This document shows positions 58,976 to 64,000 of a stretch of 64,000 bases of DNA, piece after piece. The stretch comes from Methylobacterium gnaphalii. Its GTDB lineage: Bacteria > Pseudomonadota > Alphaproteobacteria > Rhizobiales > Beijerinckiaceae. The notes beneath the pieces were generated by a model that saw nothing but the letters and a program-made list of their open reading frames with translations, was not told the DNA's origin and did no database searches. The translations under genes were made by a program, and so were the position numbers. Each line of letters starts with the position of its first letter. The first letter of the stretch is position 1. Location of the stretch: positions 124,001-188,000 of the forward strand of contig NZ_BJZV01000006.1 in NCBI RefSeq assembly GCF_007992215.1, read 5' to 3'.

Positions 58976-61900
58976 GTGAGCGGCCGTTTCATTGTCGATC
59001 CGCTCACCTTGGAAGCGCAGCGCCGGGCAGCCGATCCGCGCGCTTCGGCCTGGGTCTCGGCCAATGCCGGCGCCGGCAAGACCAAGGTGCTCACCGACCG
59101 GGTCCTGCGCCTGCTGCTCGACGGCTCACCGCCGGGGCGCGTTCTCTGTCTCACCTTCACCAAGGCAGCGGCCGCCAATATGTCGATCCGCGTGTTCCAG
59201 CGGCTCGGCCGCTGGGTGACGCTCGACGACGAAACCTTGTCAGCCGAGCTGTTCGACCTGTCCGGCCGCAAGGCCTCGCGCCGGGAACTCAGCCGGGCGC
59301 GCCGGCTCTTCGCCCGTGCCGTCGAAACGCCTGGGGGCCTCAAGATCGAGACGCTACACGCGCTCTGTGAGCGCCTGCTACACATGTTCCCCTTCGAGGC
59401 GAACGTGCCTGCCCGCTTCCAGGTGCTCGACGAGGACCAGACCCGCAACGCCTTCGCCGCACAGACCGACAGCGTGCTGGCCGATGCCATTCTCGGCCAC
59501 CGGCCCGACCTGCGCATGGCGTTCGACGTCGTCGGTCCGGAGGCGAGTGGCGACGCCCTGCGCGATGCGCTCCGCCTGGCGATGCGCCGGCGCGCCTTCT
59601 TCGCCGATCCCGGGCATGCCCTGAAGAAGGGCCTCGCCGGTCTCGCCAAGAGCCTCGGCCTCGCGGAGGGCGAGACGGCCGACGCCATCGAGGAGCGGAT
59701 CCTGACCGGCGGCTTGCTCGGCGACGACACCATCGTCGCGGGCCTGCGCACCGGAAAGGTCACCGACGAGCGGCTGGCCGACGGCCTCGTGGCGGCGGCG
59801 CGCGCCAGTGTCCGGGCAGAGGCGCTGGACGCCTACCGCGCGATCTTCTTCACCGACGAGGACAAACCGCGAAAGGGCCTCGGCACCAAAGGCGTGCCGG
59901 AGGCCGTGCGCGAGCGCCTCATCGACGAGCAGGCGCGCCTCGTCCCGCTCTTCGACACGCTGCGAGCCGCGAGGGCCCATGCCCGCACCAGCGCACTCTT
60001 CCTGCTCGCGGCCGAGATCCATCGACGGGTCGAGACCGAGAAAGGTCGGCTCGGCGCCCTCGATTTCGACGACCTGATCCACAAGACCCTCGACCTGCTG
60101 CGCCGGGTCGAGGTGTCCTGGGTGCTGTACAAGCTCGACCGCGGCATCGATCACGTCCTCGTCGACGAGGCGCAGGACACGAACCCCGAGCAATGGGAGA
60201 TCCTGCGCCGTATCACGGAGGAATTCGCGTCGGGCGACGGCGCGCGCGAGACCCTGCGCACGCGCTTCGCCGTGGGCGATCCGAAGCAGTCGATCTACAG
60301 CTTCCAGGGTGCCGAGCCACGAGAGTTCGAGGAGACTCGGCGCGACTGGCGCAAGGCCGCCGGCGATGCCGGCCTCGCCTTCGAGGATGTCGAGCTGCGG
60401 CTCTCCTTCCGCTCCACCGCCGGCGTGCTGCGGGCGGTCGACGCGGTCTTTGCCCTGCCGGAGCATTTTCAGGGCCTCTCCTTCGCCGACACGGCGGTCG
60501 GCACGGTTCACGGCTCGGCGCGTGGCCCCGCGCCCGGAGCCGTCGAACTTTGGCCGATCGCCGAGCCGGCCGAGGAGCCCGATGCCGATGCCTGGGCCGC
60601 CCCCGTCGACTCGCCTGAGCCCAACGCACCCCCGATCCTCGTCGCCCGCCGCGTCGCGCGCGCGGTACGCGACTGGACGACCACGGGCGATGCCTGCGGC
60701 CGGGTCTGGCGGCCGGGCGATGTGCTGATCCTGGTGCGCAAGCGCTCGGCGGCTTTCGAGGAAGTCATTCGCGCCCTCAAGGCGCTCAACGTCCCGGTCG
60801 CGGGTCAGGACCGCCTGGAGGTCGCCGGCCATATCGCCGTGCTCGATCTTGTCGCCGCCGGCCGCGCCGGACTGCTGCCGGCCGACGACTTGACGCTCGC
60901 CACCGCTCTCAAGACGCCGCTGGTCGGGCTCACGGATGACGACCTCGTGCGCATCGCCAGCCGCCGCTCCGAGGCGGAAACCCTGGAGGACGCACTCACT
61001 CGCCACGCGGAGGCCGGAGACCCGGCCGCCCAACGCGGGCATGCCATGCTCAGGGTCTGGATCGCTCTGGCGGCCGAGCAGGGGCCTTTCGGTTTCTACG
61101 CCGCGCTGCTCGGGCCGCTCGGTGGGCGCAAGGCTCTGGTGGCCCGGCTCGGCGGCGAGGCGGGCGATGCCATCGACGTGTTTCTCGCAGCCGCCCAGGC
61201 CTTCGAGGGCGGCGGCGACGCGCCGAGCCTTGGCACCTTCCTTTCCCGCTACGTGGCGCGGCCCGGCCGCGGCGAATCGAGCCACACCGTCAAGCGCGAC
61301 ATGGAATCGGGGCGCGACGAGATCCGCGTCATGACGGTGCACGGCGCCAAGGGCCTGGAGGCGCCGGTGGTGGTGCTGATCGACGGCTGCGAGCCGCTCG
61401 GCCGCAACGACCCAGCTCTGCTGCCGCTGGCCACCGCAGCGGTCCCACCGGTCTGGATCGCCGGCCGCGTCCAGGATTGTGCGGCGACGACCGAGGCACG
61501 CGCCACCCTGCATGCCCGTGCACGCGAGGAGCACAACCGCCTGCTCTACGTGGCCATGACCCGCGCGGCCGATCACCTGGTCATCGCGCCCTATCGCGGC
61601 GCAACCCTCGAAACGCCCGCCTCGTGGTGTGAGATGGTGCGGATCGGCCTGGAGCGCGGCCTCGGGCCGGGCGAGTCTCTGGAGACCGCACACGGCCCCA
61701 TCACCCTCTGGCGCGATGCCGTCGCCAGTATCGCTCTCTCAGAGGAAGCGCCGGCGGCGCCTGGAGCCGCGGCCGCGCTTCCGGACTGGCTGCATCGTCC
61801 GGCAGAACCGGAGAGCCAACCCGCGCCGCCGGTCAGCCCGTCGGGTGCCCTTGCTGCGGCCGATGGCCGACGTGATCCCGGCCGTCGCGAGGCGGCGGCC

Positions 61901-62425
61901 GAGGCGCGGCGGCGGGGCAAGCTGATCCACTCGCTGATGGAGCACCTGCCGCGGCTCGCAGCCGATAAGCGGGAGGAAGCCGCGACCCGCTTCGTCGCGG
62001 CACGGGCTCCGGCAATGCCGGCACCGAAGCGCGAGGCCCTGGTCACGGCCTGCCTGCGCCTGTTCGACGAGCCGGATCTCGCTCCGCTCTTCGCACCCGA
62101 GGCGAAGGCGGAGGTGACGCTCTCCGGCAGCGTCATCCTCCAGGGCCGGGAGCGGCGGGTCTTCGGCCGGGTCGACCGCCTCACCCTGGACGGCGATCGG
62201 GTACTGGTCTGCGACTTCAAGACGGGGCGGCCACCGGCCGAGACCGGACCGCTGCCGGAAGCCGAGACGGCACAGATCGCCCTCTACGCGGTCCTGCTGG
62301 AGCAGATCTATCCGGGGCGCCAGATCGTGCCGATGCTGGTCTGGACTGCGGGACCGGTGCTTCGCCGACTCGACCGGGTGGATATCGACACGGCCCTCGC
62401 GACGATCGGCTTCGAGGCGGCCTAA
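58976..62425 (+). CDS. addA: Double-strand break repair helicase-nuclease AddA
   Basis: 1149 residues from GTG 58976 with AGGGGAG upstream. UvrD-like helicase: Walker A ANAGAGKT at 29-36, DEAQDTNPEQW as motif II, GDPKQSIYSFQGAEP as motif III/IV, and the VMTVHGAKGLEAPVVVL helicase motif. The C-terminal nuclease has D1080-F-K1082 (VCDFKTG). AddAB resects broken ends for RecA loading. The partner addB, usually adjacent, is not on either side here. Confidence 0.93.
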   Translation: MSGRFIVDPLTLEAQRRAADPRASAWVSANAGAGKTKVLTDRVLRLLLDGSPPGRVLCLTFTKAAAANMSIRVFQRLGRWVTLDDETLSAELFDLSGRKASRRELSRARRLFARAVETPGGLKIETLHALCERLLHMFPFEANVPARFQVLDEDQTRNAFAAQTDSVLADAILGHRPDLRMAFDVVGPEASGDALRDALRLAMRRRAFFADPGHALKKGLAGLAKSLGLAEGETADAIEERILTGGLLGDDTIVAGLRTGKVTDERLADGLVAAARASVRAEALDAYRAIFFTDEDKPRKGLGTKGVPEAVRERLIDEQARLVPLFDTLRAARAHARTSALFLLAAEIHRRVETEKGRLGALDFDDLIHKTLDLLRRVEVSWVLYKLDRGIDHVLVDEAQDTNPEQWEILRRITEEFASGDGARETLRTRFAVGDPKQSIYSFQGAEPREFEETRRDWRKAAGDAGLAFEDVELRLSFRSTAGVLRAVDAVFALPEHFQGLSFADTAVGTVHGSARGPAPGAVELWPIAEPAEEPDADAWAAPVDSPEPNAPPILVARRVARAVRDWTTTGDACGRVWRPGDVLILVRKRSAAFEEVIRALKALNVPVAGQDRLEVAGHIAVLDLVAAGRAGLLPADDLTLATALKTPLVGLTDDDLVRIASRRSEAETLEDALTRHAEAGDPAAQRGHAMLRVWIALAAEQGPFGFYAALLGPLGGRKALVARLGGEAGDAIDVFLAAAQAFEGGGDAPSLGTFLSRYVARPGRGESSHTVKRDMESGRDEIRVMTVHGAKGLEAPVVVLIDGCEPLGRNDPALLPLATAAVPPVWIAGRVQDCAATTEARATLHARAREEHNRLLYVAMTRAADHLVIAPYRGATLETPASWCEMVRIGLERGLGPGESLETAHGPITLWRDAVASIALSEEAPAAPGAAAALPDWLHRPAEPESQPAPPVSPSGALAAADGRRDPGRREAAAEARRRGKLIHSLMEHLPRLAADKREEAATRFVAARAPAMPAPKREALVTACLRLFDEPDLAPLFAPEAKAEVTLSGSVILQGRERRVFGRVDRLTLDGDRVLVCDFKTGRPPAETGPLPEAETAQIALYAVLLEQIYPGRQIVPMLVWTAGPVLRRLDRVDIDTALATIGFEAA

Positions 62426-62656
62426 ACGACCGAGACCGTACAAAAGCTCAAATTTTTTGGTTTCGCCGCTAGCCCGCCAAACCATTGATCGGGGGAGGTT
62501 TTGCCTGCGCGGAATGCCGAGCCGGCCAATTCAGTTTACGGCCAAGCTGTGGCGCTGGAGCCTCGTTCGCGATAAAACTGTCGGGCTTGGCGAGTCGGCG
62601 CGCAGACCCTCCAGGCGCCCACTGACGACGTTCGTTGCAAGCCAAGGGGGTGCCCA

Positions 62657-62884
62657 TTGACCACGCAGAACATCACCGTGACGGCACGTGAGCGCGATAC
62701 GCTACTGGCGGCTCTGCGCTACTACCAGTTCTACCGGATGCAGGGCCATCCGTTCGATCCGCAGCAGGACCATCTGATCGACATCATCGCCCAATCCGCG
62801 GGTGATCCCCTCGACTTGGCCGAGATCGACGACCTCTGTGCCGGCCTCAACGGCAACAAGCACGCGCTCGGCATCGCCGCCTGA
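62657..62884 (+). CDS. Small protein of unknown function, TTG start
   Basis: 75 residues from a TTG at 62657, supported by AAGGGGG upstream; no ATG or GTG start is available in frame. It is acidic and helical (RERDTLLAALRYYQFYRM, then AEIDDLCAGLNGN). The 231-base gap before it has an A/T-rich patch near 62440-62460 and a TGGTTT/AAACCA hairpin (62458-62484). No domain recognised. Confidence 0.55.
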   Translation: MTTQNITVTARERDTLLAALRYYQFYRMQGHPFDPQQDHLIDIIAQSAGDPLDLAEIDDLCAGLNGNKHALGIAA

Positions 62885-62939
62885 AGCTGGCCAATTGTGG
62901 GGCGGCACGCGCCGCCCCCGCGACCTTTTCTTCCAAAGC

Positions 62940-63167
62940 TCAGTAACGCGCAAAGAGCGGCAGCGCAGAGGATGTCGGCATTCCAGCCACCCCTTGGACG
63001 GTCACCGCGCTGACGGGACCGTCGCCCCCCGCCTGGGCGAGACGCTGCACGAACATCTTCTGTGAGCCGGGAAGCGGGCGCTGTACCGCCTTGACGATCG
63101 ACGGTGCCACCAGCGCATAGGCCGCCATGAGTGCGCCGGCCGCGCAGATTGTCATGACGTCGCGCAT
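62940..63167 (-). CDS. Small membrane-anchored protein of unknown function
   Basis: 75 residues from ATG 63167 (GAGGGGA upstream). One hydrophobic helix near the N-terminus (MTICAAGALMAAYALVAPSI) is followed by a short polar chain with a phosphate-loop-free Gln/Val-rich part. It may be a signal anchor or cleaved signal. A 96-residue in-frame form from 63230 is less likely. No function assigned. Confidence 0.55.
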   Translation of the reverse strand: MRDVMTICAAGALMAAYALVAPSIVKAVQRPLPGSQKMFVQRLAQAGGDGPVSAVTVQGVAGMPTSSALPLFARY

Positions 63168-63390
63168 GATGCCCCATCCCCTCGGTCTGGTCTCGAGCGA
63201 AGCCTTGGTGGCTTCCCTGCGGAGGGTCATACGCGCGGCTGCTTTACCCGAATCTTGCGTCGAAGGCCGCAGATCATGGTGACCTGCCGTCAGGGTTAAG
63301 AGGCTCTTCTCTCCTCACGGGCCAGGCCTGAAACGTTCCGGAGAGCTGCAGAGCGTCCGAAAGGGCGCTCCGCATACCGACCGGTCGCCT

Positions 63391-63759
63391 TCAGTGGGCG
63401 CCGTCGAGATTCGTCTTCGCGCGGCCGACCGCGTCCATGCAGCCCTTCTCGTCGCCCTTGCCCTGGGCGGTGCGCGCCTCATCGAGCGCGATCTTGGCGG
63501 CCTGCGCCTTGTCGGCGCCCTTGCCGGCATCGGTGGATTTCTCGGGCGGCACGGCTGACGCTTCGCCCGATGCACCGGTCTTGCCCTGACCACCCCGTGC
63601 GGCTGCTTCATGCTGACCGGCCGAGTTGGCAGAGATCGCCTGCTTGCTCTGCTCTTGCACCTTGCCGGAGAGCGCATCGATCTCGTTCAAGCAGGGTGAG
63701 GCCGTGGCCGGTGCTGCGAGAGCGATCAGCAGGGTGGCAAGGCACACGGTACGCGTCAT
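63391..63759 (-). CDS. Secreted Ala/Lys/Gly-rich protein
   Basis: 122 residues from ATG 63759 (AAGGA seven bases upstream). A signal peptide (cleavage near ATAS) precedes an Ala/Lys/Gln/Gly-rich chain with two cysteines (SPC and KGC), probably disulfide-linked. AKIALDEARTAQGKGDEKGC is helical. No known domain. The gap on its right holds a perfect palindrome (63794-63820). Confidence 0.6.
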   Translation of the reverse strand: MTRTVCLATLLIALAAPATASPCLNEIDALSGKVQEQSKQAISANSAGQHEAAARGGQGKTGASGEASAVPPEKSTDAGKGADKAQAAKIALDEARTAQGKGDEKGCMDAVGRAKTNLDGAH

Positions 63760-63793
63760 CAAACGTTCCTTTGCAGCAGATGGTCGACCTCGG

Positions 63794-63820
63794 CCGTCAT
63801 TGCTTCGCTCGCAATGACGG
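63794..63820. repeat. Perfect extragenic hairpin
   Basis: CCGTCATTGC (63794-63803), loop TTCGCTC, GCAATGACGG (63811-63820): ten exact pairs. It lies between two leftward genes, about 35 bases upstream of the secreted protein start, and could act as terminator/attenuator or be a dispersed repeat. Confidence 0.6.
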
Positions 63821-63859
63821 GAGACGGGGAACAACCCCGCCTCCGTCTTCTTCAGAAGG

Positions 63860-64000
63860 TCAGCTTGAGAGCTGGTCCTTGATCGGCAACTGCCGGATGC
63901 GGCGACCGGTTGCGGCGAAGACCGCGTTGGCGATGGCCGGCGCCACCGGCGGCACGCCGGGCTCACCGACGCCGCCGAGCGGACCGTTGAAGTCGCCCGA
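63860..64000 (-). CDS. C-terminus of a molybdopterin-dependent oxidoreductase (5' end outside window)
   Basis: Only 46 codons and the stop are visible, ending [27 protein letters not shown] followed by [10 protein letters not shown] is typical of the C-terminus of xanthine-dehydrogenase/isoquinoline 1-oxidoreductase beta-type large subunits, which bind molybdopterin. Substrate and start lie outside the window. Confidence 0.7.
   Translation of the reverse strand, partial: SGDFNGPLGGVGEPGVPPVAPAIANAVFAATGRRIRQLPIKDQLSS

Noticed and set aside
59378..61693. 771-codon open frame antisense to addA
   Set aside because: Same explanation: the real AddA motifs are on the plus strand; the antisense product is His/Gly/Arg-rich without domain features.

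Overview
The window is high-GC, densely coded chromosomal DNA from an alphaproteobacterium, most likely a Rhizobiales member close to Methylobacterium/Methylorubrum. Reasons: strong GC-rich codon use with long antisense open frames; the block hemE / non-coding gap / ppsR-maf-aroE-coaE-dnaQ, typical of alphaproteobacterial replication origins; an F1-only atpHAGDC operon; HemJ-type haem synthesis; a direct-repeat type LexA site at recA; and extragenic palindromes of the kind common in Rhizobiales. The genus is inferred from general resemblance, not a database match. No tRNA, rRNA, CRISPR array, prophage or insertion sequence was seen. Layout. Bases 1-12.4 kb hold single genes and short operons: a CNNM/CorC-type membrane protein (cut by the window edge), a fosmidomycin-efflux MFS protein (fsr), a DUF2778 L,D-transpeptidase-like protein, a membrane protein with a degenerate nuclease fold, a lipid kinase, a TerC protein, a secreted acid phosphatase, an alpha/beta-hydrolase lacking its nucleophile, dapD and a YfcG-type GST. 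12.5-20.3 kb holds a coupled flippase/acetyltransferase pair, yebC, bioA, a lone receiver protein, a MarR regulator and small proteins. 20.5-29.96 kb carries ileS, lspA, a secreted protein, an M16 peptidase pair, an LprI-like protein, hemJ and hemE. The centre is the 499-base gap at 29961-30459 between divergent hemE and ppsR. It has a perfect CtrA box (TTAA-N7-TTAA), near-consensus DnaA boxes, an AT-rich tract, a long-range inverted repeat and eight GANTC (CcrM) sites in about 306 bases. I read it as the probable chromosomal origin. To its right, ppsR, maf, a CDF metal transporter, aroE and coaE overlap start to stop, with dnaQ 37 bases on. The CDF gene looks like an insertion into the usual cluster. 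35-51.5 kb holds a ribbon-helix-helix regulator with a palindromic operator and a PHB-depolymerase-like esterase, panC, divergent opgG and opgH (osmoregulated periplasmic glucans), a trans-sulfuration PLP enzyme, TspO, a small kinase, alaS, a second PAP2 phosphatase, udg and hemH. 51.8-57 kb is the atpHAGDC operon with hairpins between some genes. 57-64 kb has a secreted cupin, a palindrome-bounded repeat, recA with a promoter-overlapping LexA site and a strong terminator, addA, three small proteins, and the C-terminus of a molybdopterin oxidoreductase cut by the right edge. Functionally the window combines housekeeping (translation, ATP synthesis, haem, lysine/CoA/biotin/shikimate steps), envelope maintenance and DNA repair around a likely replication origin.
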